Under the pieces are notes generated by a model. It saw nothing but the letters and a program-made list of their open reading frames with translations, made no database searches and was not told where the DNA came from. Below are positions 37,226-48,498 of a stretch of DNA of 64,000 bases, piece after piece (position 1 is the first letter of the stretch; every line of letters begins with the position of its first letter). Position numbers and translations under genes: made by a program. Source of the DNA: Adenanthera pavonina (lineage: Eukaryota; Streptophyta; Magnoliopsida; Fabales; Fabaceae); NCBI GenBank assembly GCA_026686845.1, contig JAIVEN010000001.1:33472001-33536000 (forward strand), read 5' to 3'.

Positions 37226-38104
37226 TGCATAACACCTTATACTTAGACAAATTTTTCATATATTAGATTCTAATTATGTCCATTATTGTATGATTAGAGA
37301 CTTGACTGTATATCAAAAACAAATTTTTCTTTATTTTAGGTACTATTCATTGTGCATTTTCCATTTTACCTGACGAACTTTGAAAATTCGTAATTAATTC
37401 TAGAAAAATCATGTTGGAGTGATTCAAGTCTCTAAAAATAGTTCAAAAGATTCTCTACATGGAAAAAATAGGAAATAGAGTATTTTCTAGCCTAATTCAT
37501 ACAGTTTATTCCTCAAAGATCCTGAGCCAAATCATGATATCTTGAGCCAAATCTTTACTATACATTTGGTTATTTTGAAACTTTCTAGGTTTTGGCTTTA
37601 TATTTAAAATTTCATATCTCATGATATCCTGAGCCAAATCATTCATTTTTTATGTCATTGGAAAGACTTACTTGTCTACTTTATAGATGTATTTTTCTCG
37701 TATATTTATTCTACTGGAATAGAGCAGGACATTAACTTTAACTAATAGGGGTTAGAGTTCAACTTTAACTAGAACGGTTTTAATAAAACCTACATATCTC
37801 TCATTACATAACTCCAATTATTACCAAATCAGTGACATCTTAAACATAAGATAGAGCTTTCCATAAATGCAAATCACTGAATTTTTGGAATCCTACACGA
37901 TTTTAGGTTGCCTTATGAATCAACTATTACCTACAGTGGAAGTTCTAGTTTTTCCCATATTTCCCTATTCTGAACCCTAAATTCAAAAGTTCATTACAAA
38001 TTGTTCCCACATCTAAATGAAGTGCTCCTTGAATCATTTTGAAGCACTACTTGTCTACTTTCATAACATATATAATATTCTTACTATTTTTAGTATTTAG
38101 TTCA
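37226..38104 (-). repeat. LTR family T, copy T2, left part (minus strand)
   Basis: This is the reverse complement of the 3' end of the T LTR. The edge TGCATAACACCTTATACTTAG corresponds to TGTAACACCTTACTTTTAG. It is cut by element B at 38104/38105. T2 resumes at 56745 and, after a further interruption, at 60388, giving a total of about 3.36 kb against 3.53 kb for the complete copy. No target duplication was found for T2, so the left edge is approximate. Confidence 0.7.
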
Positions 38105-41100
38105 CGTTGAATCAAATGTTTTGATGATTCCAAACCAACCTTCTAGAGTTTGGAAAGAAGATATCAAAGGTGCATGGAAGATCCCAAATGGAGAAATCCA
38201 AGTAAAATTAGCACAAGATTAGATATAGGATTTTTTACAATGTTTAATTTGAGTAAAAGACTTTGAACTTGCAAAATAATGATTTAGAAATATGATTCTA
38301 TGATAATTCATGGAATATTTGAAAAATACCCACTAACAGACGAACTTTAAAGTATTAAAATTGATCTATTGCTTTGAAAATTTGAACTTTGGCTTCTGAA
38401 ATTTGAATTTCAAATTGAAAATAAGTTGGTCAGACGAACTTTGAGTGCAGAAATTCGAACTTTGACATGAGTATGATAAGAGCCTTCTTTGATAGATGAA
38501 ATTTGAGTTTTGAAAACTCAAATTTCTGATAAAATACAATTCATAAAAATGAAAAATTCGTCTGAGGATATGACAAAGTTTATCTGAAAGTGAAGTTTAA
38601 AAAGGGTCTAAAATTAGCTCATTGACAGACGAACTTTGATTTTGAAAATTCAAATTTTAGAAACAAAGCTTGCAAGTATGTTATGACAATCTGTGGACAT
38701 ACGAAATGTTGGTATTCAGAAATTCAAACTTTGAACTAAGTCTGATAAGAGCTCTCTCTGACAGACAAACTTTGAATCTTGAAAATTTTGTTGAATCAAG
38801 GGTTTTGATGACTCCAAAACCAACCTTCAAGAGCTTGGAGTAAAGATATCAAAGGTGCACAAAAGGTTTCAAGTGAAGGAATTTTGGAGAAATCAGTGCA
38901 AGAATAGATGTAGAATATTTAATAATGTTTTAATTTGAGTAAAAGACTCTGATTTGGTGAAAAGATGTTTTAAAACCTTAATTCTATGTTAATTCATGGA
39001 ATATTTGAAAAACACTCACTAACAGACGAAGTTTGAAAGGTTTACACTAATATGCTGTTTTGAAAATTTGAATTTTTCCTTTGGAAATTTGAATTTTGTA
39101 TTGAAAATGAATAAGCCTGAAAAGAGGCTTCTCTGATAGACGAATTTTGTATTATGAAATTTGAACTTTGACCTATGTCTGAAAAGAGTCTGAAAATAGA
39201 CCTTCTCTGACAGATGAACTTTGATGTTGAAAATTCGAATTTCAGACAAAATGCAACTTATGAAAATTGAAAAATTCGTCTGAGAATGTGTCAAAGTTCA
39301 TCTGAAAACAAGTTTAAAAAGAGCTTTCAAATTGCCCACTAACAGACGAACTTTGAACATGAAAATTCAAATTTCAGAAACAGAGCTTGTAAGTCTGTTG
39401 TGTTGATATGTTGACATACGAATGACAATACTTATAAATTCAAATTTTCAAGTAAGTCTGAAAAGAAGTCTCTCTAAAAAACAAACTTTGCCCTTTGAAA
39501 ATTCAAATTTTGAATTTATGAACTATTGTGCCTCATTGAACCAGCTTCTGACAGACGAATTTTGGGGTTCCAAAATTCAAATTTCAAAGGCACTGTAGCA
39601 AATTGAATTTACTGTTCACACTTGACAGAACAACTTTACACATGGAAATTTGTATGTTCCAACATACAATCATTTTCTAAAGATGAAAATTTGAATTTTG
39701 ATTCATAACAGATGAACTTCGGAAGTTCAACGTTAAAGGCTATAACTTTCAGTTTCTGCAAAATTCGTCTGTTGACCAACTGAAATTCAAACTTTGCATA
39801 TCAGAAGCATTAAATGCAGTTGGTAAACGGATAGTTTCTCAGAGTAACCGTTGGGTAACGTTTCTAACGGCTAAATCTTGTCTCTAACGTATAGTTGGGG
39901 CAGAAATCTATAAATAGAACTTCATTTGAAGATATGTAAAATGATTTTTACTTTGTAAATACTGAAACTCTGCCAAATCATCTACTCAAAGTCTCTTACT
40001 TGCACACTTCAATATTTGTACTCCAACTTTCATATTCACTCTGTTTGAGAGAGTTTATTAGTTGTACACAATCTTATCTACATCTGGAAGAAAAATTTTC
40101 TTATGAGGGGATATCACAAGGGATTGGGGAAGCACTTAGTGAGAGTACAAAGAGTGAAAGTATGAGCTCTAGAAACAGAGCGTCAACGTTGTACTGTGGC
40201 ATTTGCAAGAAGCCCACTGAATTCTTGCAGAATAGTGGAAAATCTCAAGTGGTGACTTGGGGATTGGACGTAGGTCAAGTTGAGAGATCGAACTAGGATA
40301 AATATCGGAGTCTTCTCTTCCTTACTATTACTTATACTGTTTATTCATTTATATTTTGTTTTACCATCACCCTTTGCTTTCTTCACTCTTTTGATGTTTT
40401 GCAAAAAATTTTTAATCTTCCCAATTCACCCCCCTCTTGGGAAGCCAGCTTATCTAACAAATTTGAATTTCAAAAAGATGAACTATTGTACCTTATTGAG
40501 CTACCCACAGACAGACGAATTTTGGGCACCAAAATTCAAATTTCGAAGGCATTGCAGCAATATGGGACAACTGTTCACACTTATCAAAAGAACTTTAACT
40601 TGAAAATTCGTATGTTCCAACATAGAAATATTTTTCAAAGATGAAAATTAGAACTTTGCTTCATAACAGGCGAACTTTGAAGTTCAATGTTGAAGTCTTT
40701 AGCTTTCGGTCTCTGCGAAATTCGTCTGTTGACTAACCAAAATTTGAACTTTGAGTGTTAGAAGTATTAAATACGGTTCGTGAACAAATAGCTTTTCAGA
40801 GTAACTATTGGGTAATGTCTGTAACGGCTAGATCTTGTCTCTAACGAATAGTTAAGACATAAATCTATAAATAGAACTTCATTTGAAGTTGTGGGTAACA
40901 AATTAACATTGTCTATACTAAAACTCTGTCAAATTCTCAAGTCAAAGTCTCTTACTCTCACATATTTTATTTTTCTGCACATCAACTTTTATATACACTT
41001 TGAATTAGAGAGTTCATTCTTTGTAATCAATCTTATCTTTATCTGGAAGAAAGATTTTCTTATGAGGGGATATCACAAGGGATTTGGGAAGTACTTAGCT

Positions 41101-41415
41101 AGAGTACAAAAAGTGAGATTGTAAGCTCAAATAACAGAGCATCAAGTTGTACTGAGGCAATTGCAGGAAGCCCACTGAATTCTTGCAAGATAGTAGAAAT
41201 TCTCAAGTAGTTGCTTGGGGACTGGAAGTAGGTCAAGATAGAGAGACTGAACCAGGAAAAACATCAGTGTCTTCCCTTATCTTTTACTGCTTTTATATTG
41301 ATATTCCTTTATATTCTGTTTTACTGTCACTTTTGTCTTCATCACATTCTTGACTTTTGCTGAAAATTTTAATCTTCCCAATTCACCCCCTCTTGGGAAG
41401 CTAGCATATCTAACA
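38105..41415 (+). repeat. 5' LTR of element B, split by a solo LTR
   Basis: The LTR sequence is 38105-38788 joined to 40465-41415. The first base is C where TG is expected (CGTTGAATCAAA), and the end is ATCTAACA. A TATA-like CTATAAATA is at 40865-40873. Without the insertion it is about 1640 bp, close to the 1657 bp of the 3' partner. Confidence 0.8.
38789..40459 (+). mobile_element. Solo LTR inserted in the 5' LTR of element B
   Basis: This 1671-bp LTR runs TGTTGAATCAAGGG..CTTATCTAACA and is flanked by perfect 5-bp duplications AATTT (38784-38788 and 40460-40464). It belongs to the A/C subfamily. A TATA-like CTATAAATA is at 39908-39916. Confidence 0.88.
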
Positions 41416-41417
41416 AG

Positions 41418-41430
41418 TGGTATCAGAGTC
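41418..41430 (+). other. Primer binding site of element B
   Basis: TGGTATCAGAGTC, two bases after the LTR end, with one change (T for C at position 12) from the A and C sites. It matches the initiator-Met-tRNA type. Confidence 0.85.
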
Positions 41431-41470
41431 CGGATTCCCAAACAAAGCATCTAACAGTCCGGGAAATTCA

Positions 41471-41831
41471 ATGGCTGGCTTTGGAGAAAGTATACTGCCT
41501 GAGGGAAACAACACAAACAGACCACCTAGCTTCAGTGGAGAATACAATGGATACTGGAAGATGAGAATACAAATTTATCTCCAGTCTATTGATCTGGACA
41601 TCTGGTCTATCATTCAGAAGGGAGATTTGTCCTAATAAAACTGCAGGGTGATGGAAAATACAAGGAGAAGACAGAAGACGAGTTGATTTAGGACGATAGG
41701 AGAAGAGTCTTGCTGAACTTTAAGGCAAAACACTACTTGGTCAGTACCTTAAACTAAGACGAATTCTTCAGAGTGTCACAAAGTTCCAAAGCCAAGGGTA
41801 TATGGGACACTTTAGAAATCACTCATGACGG
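41471..41831 (+). pseudogene. Gag N-terminal fragment, element B
   Basis: The frame starts MAGFGESILPEGNNTN and keeps NGYWKMRIQIYLQS before a stop at about 41633, followed by further stops in the recognisable DGKYKEK.. and WDTLEITHD region. It is cut at 41831/41832 by element C, with GACGG before the insertion. The matching right-hand duplication was lost with the deletion that fused C to the later part of this gag. Confidence 0.75.
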
Positions 41832-43472
41832 TGTTGAATCTAGAGTTTTGATGATTCCAAACCAACATTCAAAGAGCTTGGAATGAAGATATCAAAGGAG
41901 CTTAAAATGTTTCAAGTGAAGAAGTTCTGAGTAATCTGTGCAAGATTTGTTGTAGGATCATTAGTTATGTTTTAAATATGGGTAAAAGACTTTGATTTGA
42001 TGAAAAGATGTTTTAAAAACTTGATTTATGTTAAATAATGAAATATTTGAAAAATACCCACCAATAGACGAAGTTTGAAAAGTTTACATTGAACTGTCAT
42101 ATTGGAAATTCAAAATTTAGCTTTGGAAATTCGAATTTCGAGCTAAAACTGAATAAGTCTAAAGAGATGCTTCTCTGACAGATGAATTTTGATTTTCCAA
42201 AATTTGAATTTTAATAAGTGTCTGAAAGAAGCTGTTGAGCAACAGATGAACTTTGAGTTTTGAACATTCGAATTTTAGATAAAATGAAACTTATGAAAAC
42301 TGAAGAAATTCGTCTGAAACAATGTTAAAGTTCATATGAAATCATTGGTCATTGACAGACGAACTTTGAACATGGAAATTTGAATTTTAGAAGCTAAAGT
42401 TGTGAGTCTGTTGAAATGATATGATGACATACGAAGGATAGTGTTTACAAATTCGAATGTTGAAGTAAGTCTGAAAAGAGGTGTCTCTGACAGACGAACT
42501 TCACTTTTTTAAAATTCGAATTTCAAAAGAAAATGAACTACTGTGCTTCTTGAGCATGCTACGGATAGACGAATTTTGGGGTTCCAAAATTCGAATTTCG
42601 AGGGCACTGTAGCAAATTGAAAATACTGTTCACACTTAACAGAAAAACTTTCTTCTTGAAAATTCGTATGTCACAACATAGAAACAATTTCTAAGTTTCA
42701 AAATTAGAATTTCACTTCATGAACAAACGAACTTCAGTATTTCAACGTTGGAAGCTTTAACCTTCAGTTCCTTCGAAATTCGTCTGTTGACCAACCGAAA
42801 TTCGAATTTCAGTATGTCAGAAGTATTAAATGCGATTGGTTAACCGATAGTTTTTCAGAGTACCGTTGGATAACTTCTCCAACGGATAGATTTTGTCTCT
42901 AATGGACATTTGAGACCTAAATCTATAAATATAACATCATTTGAAGTTGTGGGTAACGAATTAAACTTTGTATATACAGAAACTCTGCCAAATCTTCTAC
43001 TCAAAGACTTTTACCCTCTCACTTCAATACTTGTACTTCAACTGTATACTCACTCTATTCAAGAGAGTTTCATCTTTGTAAACAATCTAATCTTCATCTG
43101 GAAGATAGATTTTCTTGTGAGGAGATATCACAAGGGATTGTAAAGCACTTTGTGAAAGTGCAGAAAGTGATTGAGTGAGCTTTAGAAAACAGAGCACTCA
43201 CGTTGTACTATGGCATTTGCAAGAAGCCCATTGAATTCTTGTTGAAAAGTAGAAAATCTCAAGTGGTGACTTGGGGACTGGATATAGGTCAAGTGGAGAG
43301 ACCGAACCAGGATAAATTTCTGAGTCTTCTTCTCTTTTCTGCTACTTTCACTATTATTCATTTATACTCTATTTTACCACTATATATTACATTCTTTACC
43401 TCTTTGATATTTTGCAGAAAATTTTTAATCTTCCCAATTCACCCCCCTCTTGGGAAGTCAGCCTAACTAACA
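41832..43472 (+). repeat. 5' LTR of element C
   Basis: The LTR runs TGTTGAATCTAG..CCTAACTAACA over 1641 bp, with a TATA-like CTATAAATA at 42923-42931 and the usual CAGACGAA and AAATTCGAATTT repeats. Confidence 0.85.
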
Positions 43473-43474
43473 AG

Positions 43475-43487
43475 TGGTATCAGAGCC
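43475..43487 (+). other. Primer binding site of element C
   Basis: TGGTATCAGAGCC, the same copia-type initiator-Met-tRNA site as in element A. Confidence 0.88.
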
Positions 43488-43527
43488 CGGATTCCCAATC
43501 AAAGGATCTCATAGTCCGGGAATTACA

Positions 43528-44931
43528 ATGGCTGCTTCGGAGAAAGTGTATTACCAGAAGGCAACAACACAAATAGACCTCCTGGCTTCAGTGGTGAACA
43601 CTATGGGTACTGGAAGATGAGGATGCAAATCTATCTCCAGTCAATTGATCTGGACATCTAGTCAGTTATTCAGAAGGGAGATTTTATTCCAATGGCTTTG
43701 GAAGACGATGGAAAATACAGAGAGAAGCCAGAAGCTGAATGGAATGAAGAAGACAGAAGAAGAGTCTTGCTGAATTTCAAGGCAAAACATTGTTTGGTCA
43801 ATGCCTTGAATCAAGACGAATTCTATAGAGTCTCCCAATGCTCTACTGCCAAGGAAATATGGGACACCCTGCAAATTGCTCATGAAGGAACAACTGGAGT
43901 CAGGGAAAACAAACTAAATACATGTATAGGAGAATATGAAAGCTTCAGAATGACAGAAGGAGAGAGTGTTAAAGAACTGCAGAAGAGATTCACCCTCATT
44001 GTGAATCAACTAAAGAGCCTGGGAAAGGAGTACACTCAAATAGAGAAAGTCAGAAAGATCCTCAGAGCTCTCCCTCTGGAATGGAAACCCAAAGTAACAG
44101 CAATAGAGGAAGGCAGAGGAGAATCAATGGTCTCTGTCACAGCTCTCTTTGGCAGCCTTAAGGAGTATGAAGGAAAACTCAAAGCTCTCAAGGAAGCTGG
44201 ATAAGACAGAAAGAAGAAAGGCCTTGCTCTCAAAGGTGCTGAAGAAAAGGAGGAAGAATCTGATAATGGAGAGGAGCTAGATGAAGAAACTCTGGCAATA
44301 ATGGTCAAAAAGTTCGGAAGATTCTACAGCAAGAAGAGAAACAAGAAAATCTTCAAGAAAGGAGCTACTGGAGATAGCAAGAGTGAACCAAAAGAGCCTG
44401 TGACTTGCTATGAGTGCAAAAAGCAAGGACATATCAAATGGGATTGTCCACAGTTCCTGAAGAAGCAAGAGAAAGAAAAGAAAGCTGCAGACAAAAGCAA
44501 GAAGAAGAGAGCTTACATCTCATTAATATGGGGCAACAGCTCAGATGAAGAAGAAGATGATGATGATGAAATTGCCAACATCTGTCTCATGGCACTTGTA
44601 TCTGAAGAAGCTGAAATTCCATGCAGCAGTGATCAAGAAGATGTGGTATATGAATCTGAACCTTCCTATTCTGAATTACTGGATATATTTCATGAGCTAC
44701 ATGATGAGTTTGTTAAGGTTGCTAAAGAACTGAAGCAAGCTAAGAAAAAGATTAACAATCTAGAATCTTAGCACAATATTTCTAAAACTGTTTCTTTACC
44801 TATTGCTGAATCTGTGTGTTGTAAAACATGCATTGAACTAAAGCAAACCAATGAATATCTAGTAAAAAGCATGTCTAGACTTACGAGAGGTAAAGATATA
44901 TTGTTTGCTTTAATGGGAAGCTAAAGAATAT
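43528..44931 (+). pseudogene. Gag, element C, broken
   Basis: The ATG at 43528 is followed within a few codons by a small deletion (GGCTGCTTCGGAG against GGCTGGCTTTGGAG), which shifts the frame. From 43692 a long stretch is open: RVLLNFKAKHCLVNALNQD, WDTLQIAHEGTT, RFTLIVNQLKSLG. A stop falls at 44202, then KKFGRFYSKKRNKK, an intact knuckle [14 protein letters not shown] (about 44404-44448) and an acidic/Lys-rich tail to a stop at 44769. After that it reads to SMSRLTRGK. The order matches Gag of elements A and B. Confidence 0.8.
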
Positions 44932-45007
44932 CACAAGGAAAAGCTGGACTTGGCTATGATCCATGTGCTGTTAAAGAAAATATTAGGAAGAAAAATCAGA
45001 TGTACAT

Positions 45008-47466
45008 ATGAGACATTTTATGCATGCTAATGGAAATAGAAAGGAAGATCACATGTCACATCACATCGAATCATATAATCAACCAAGACATGCAAAACAA
45101 AAATATTATCTGCATTATTTTCTTCCTGCCTCTCAATCTAGTAGTCCCTTTACCACCTGCCACTTTTGTAACAAAAAGGGGCATATTTCTAGCTCTTGTG
45201 CTTTAAATAAAAATGGACTTGACAAAACTGCTAAATGGGTTTCCAAAGGTACATCTGTATCTAGGGAAAAGACTACTAACAGAAAAGGACCCAAGCAGAT
45301 TTGGGTACCTAAGAAGAAAACTTGAACTTTGTTTTGCAGGTTTGTCTCAAAGCTAGAAAGAACAATAAATGGTATATGGACAGTGTCTGCTCAAGCCATA
45401 TTACCAGTGACAAGGAGAAGTTCATCACCCTTAGAGACAAGAAAGAAGGAAAAGTAACCTTTGTAGGTGATCAGTATGGTAGAATAGTTGGCATTGGCAT
45501 TGTGGGCAAGAATCCTAAAATATCCATTGAAGAGGTGCTGTTTGTGATAGGCCTCAACCACAATCTGCTGAGTGTGAGCCAAACATGTGACAAAGGAAAT
45601 TGAGTGCTGTTTGACTTAAAGTTTTGCCTGGTCATCAGAAAAAGTGATCATAAAGTAATCCTCAGAGCTCAAAGGGATGGTAACTGCTATACTATTGATC
45701 TTGATGAACTTCCTCCCTTAGATTCTATTTGCTTAATTAGTCAGAACAATGATAGTTGGCTATGACATAGAAAATTAGCTCATGTTAACATGAATCAGCT
45801 TTCAAAATTGGTTAAAAACGAGCCAGTCACTGGTCTGCCAAAAATTGCTTTTGAAAAAGACAAAGAATGTGATGCATGCTTAAGAGAAAAGCAAACTAAA
45901 TCTTCTTTTAAACCCAAAAACATTGTCACCACTACTAGACCACTAGAACTACTGCATATGGACTTAATTGGACCATCTAGGGTAAAAAGCATATGTGGTA
46001 ATCTGTATGTGTTTGTAACTGTGGATGATTACTCTAGATTTACATGGACACTATTTCTTTCCTCTAAAAGTGATACCTTTGAAGCATTTGTAACCTTAGC
46101 CAAGAAAGTGCAAAATGAGAAAGGTATTTCCATTGTGTCTATCTGGTCAGATCATGGAGGAGAATTTGAGAACTCATCCTTTCTGGAGTACTGCAATGAG
46201 CATGGAATTGACCATAACTTCTTAGCCCCAAGAACTCCACAACAGAATGGAGTAGTAGAAAGGAAGAACAGAACTATTGGAGAGATAGCTAGAGCTATGC
46301 TGAATGAAAAGGAACTTTCTCAAGTATTTTGGGCTGATGCAGTGAATACAGCTAGCTACATCATAAATAGAGCCTACATCAGACTAATCCTTAGGAAAAC
46401 TCCTTATGAGTTGTATAAGGGAAGAAAGCCAAATCTGTCATATCTCTATGTGTTCAGCTGCAAATGCTTCATTCACAACAATGAAAAGGAGAATCTGGGT
46501 AAGTTTGATGCCAAGTCTGATAAAGGTATATTTCTGGGCTATTCTAGTAGGAGTAAAGCATATAGAGTTTTTAATAAAAGGTCTAATTTGGTAGAAGAAT
46601 CTGTGCATGTAGTATTTATTGAACATGAAACTGCTTCTAAACATGCTATTGATGAGAATGATCTTGTTTCAAACTTTAAAAAGTTAGATATTTCTGATGA
46701 AGGTAAAATTGAGTCTCCAAAAATATTTGAATCTATTAACATAGAAGAAGATATTCAGGAGAGGAATTTTGAAAATGAAAATATGGAAGAAATGTCTCAA
46801 GAACTCCCTAGAGCTTGGAGATATCAAAGGAATCATCCTGTTGATCAAGTAATAGGGAATGTTCAAGAGAGAGTTAGAACCAGAAAATAGTTAAGGGATC
46901 AAATGATTAATTGTGCTTTCATCTCGCAAATTGAACCTAAATGTACTGAGGAAGCCTTAACTGATAAGTACTGGATTCTAGCCATGCAGGATGAATTAAA
47001 TCAGTTTGAAAGAAATCAAGTCTGGGATTTAGTGCCTAGACCCAAAAATCATCCTGTCATTGGTACCAAATGAGTTTTTAGAAATAAACTTGATGAATCA
47101 GGATCAATCATCATAAATAAAGCTAGATTGGTTGCTAAAGGTTATAATCAAGAAGAAGGCATTGATTTTGAGGAAACCTTAGCTCCAATAGCTAGATTAG
47201 AAGCAATTAGAATTCTACTAGCATATGCATGCATGAAAAATATTTTGTTATATCAAATGGATGTGAAAAGTCCTTTTCTAAATGGATATATCATGGAAGA
47301 GGTTTATGTAGATCAACCTTCAGGTTTTGAGGATTCTACAAAACCAAATCATGTGTATAAACTGAAGAAAGCCCTTTACGGTTTGAAGCAAGGCCCTAGA
47401 GCATGGTATGAAAGATTGAGTAATTTTCTAACTGAAAAGGGGTTCAACAGAGGAAAAGTAGATATG
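45008..47466 (+). pseudogene. Second CCHC knuckle, protease, integrase and partial RT of element C
   Basis: 45008-45325 holds the second knuckle CHFCNKKGHISSSC. 45322-45603 is protease with WYMDSVCSSHI (active-site D-S-V). A stop at 45601 and another in the SWL-HRK region precede the open frame 45790-46890. That frame is integrase: DACLREKQTKSSF zinc region, and catalytic D58, D121 and E157 within it at the D-35-E spacing (E in [10 protein letters not shown]). After a stop at 46888, RT begins with [16 protein letters not shown] and [21 protein letters not shown], and is cut at GFNRGKVD, before the YVDD motif. A TGA replaces Trp at GTKW. Confidence 0.85.
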
Positions 47467-48078
47467 ATGGTCAGAAAATTCGGAAGATTCTACAACAGGA
47501 AGAAGAACAAGAAATTCTTCAAGAAGGGAGCAGCTGGTGAAAGTAAGAGAGAGGGAAAAGAGCCTGTGACTTGCTATGAATGTAAGAAGCAGGGACACAT
47601 CAAATGGGATTGTCCTCAATTCCTCAAAAAGCAAGAAAAGGATAAGAAAGCTACTGACAAAGGGAAGAAGAAGAAAGCCTACATCTCATCAATATGGGGC
47701 AACAACTCAGATGAGGCGGAAGAGGATGAGGATGAGATTGCCAACATCTGCCTGATGGCACTTGCTTCTGAAGAAGCTGAACCCTCATGCAACAGTGATC
47801 AGGAGGAAAAGGTATATGAATCTGAACCTTCCTATTCTGAGCTACTTGATGCATTTCATGAGCTTCATGATGAGTTTATTAAAGTTATTAAAGAACTAAA
47901 ACTAGCAAAGAGAAAGATTAATAAACTGGAATCTCAAAGCAACATTTCTGAAATCACCTCTCTACCTACTGCTGAATCTGTTTGCTGTACTTCATGCATT
48001 GAACTTAAGCAAACTAATGATTACTTAGTAAAAAGCATGTCTAGGCTCACTAGAGGAAAAATATGTTATTTACCTTGA
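47128..48078 (+). other. Chimeric open frame: copia RT fragment fused in frame to Gag C-terminus
   Basis: A single 316-codon frame runs from the RT fingers/palm start of element C ([20 protein letters not shown].., [18 protein letters not shown]) to GFNRGKVD. It then passes directly into Gag of element B ([17 protein letters not shown]), with an intact knuckle [15 protein letters not shown] and tail, ending after SMSRLTRGK. The join at about 47466 is the deletion scar between C and B. No expression is implied; there is no adjacent promoter or start context that I trust. Confidence 0.75.
47467..48078 (+). pseudogene. Gag C-terminal part, element B
   Basis: This resumes B gag at the [13 protein letters not shown] motif, about 160 codons after the point where C interrupted it, so the middle of B gag is deleted. 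It contains an intact CCHC knuckle (47569-47610 region), a basic stretch, acidic [21 protein letters not shown] and [21 protein letters not shown]. The second knuckle near 48330 is shifted by a one-base loss (CHF then a frameshift). Confidence 0.75.
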
Positions 48079-48498
48079 TGGGGAGCCAAATAATATCATA
48101 AGGAAAAGCTGGTCTTGGCTATGATCCATGTGCTCTCAAGGAAAAGATTAGGAAGAAAAACCAGAATGCATACATGAGACATTTTGTGCATGCTGAGAGC
48201 AACAGAAAGAAAGATCACATGTCATCTTGCATTGAAACATATAATCAACCAAAGCATACAAGACAAAAGTATTATCTGCATTGTTTTCTTCCTACCATTC
48301 AATCTAGCAGTCCCTTCACTACCTGTCATTTTGTAACAAAAAGGGACATATTTCCAGTTCTTGTGCATTGAAGAAAAATGGACTTGGCAGGAAAGTTGAA
48401 TGGGCTCCCAAAGTTGCATCTGCATCTAGGGAAAAATCTACTGACCAAAAAGGACCCAAGCAAATTTGGGTACCTAAAAGGAAAACATAAACATTGTT

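Larger units (their letters stand above)
41832..47466 (+). mobile_element. Element C: truncated sirevirus-type copia element inside gag of B
   Basis: It has a full 5' LTR, primer site, gag, protease, integrase and the N-terminal part of RT. It then ends abruptly at about 47466, where the sequence becomes the C-terminal gag of element B. The 3' LTR, ORF3 and RNase H are missing. The LTR type is that of element A, distinct from B. The simplest history is insertion into B gag followed by a deletion spanning C's 3' half and part of B's gag. Confidence 0.75.

Noticed and set aside
37226..37230. Target duplication for the T2 LTR
   Set aside because: The bases before the left edge (TGAGC) do not match those after 61086 (GGTTA); the left edge has probably been altered.
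46406..46594. Out-of-frame plus-strand ORFs within integrase
   Set aside because: They are shifted readings of the integrase frame with no independent support.
47128..48078. RT-Gag fusion as a product of template switching during reverse transcription
   Set aside because: LTR types (C like A, B distinct) and the gap in B gag fit insertion of C followed by one deletion; a template switch is not needed.
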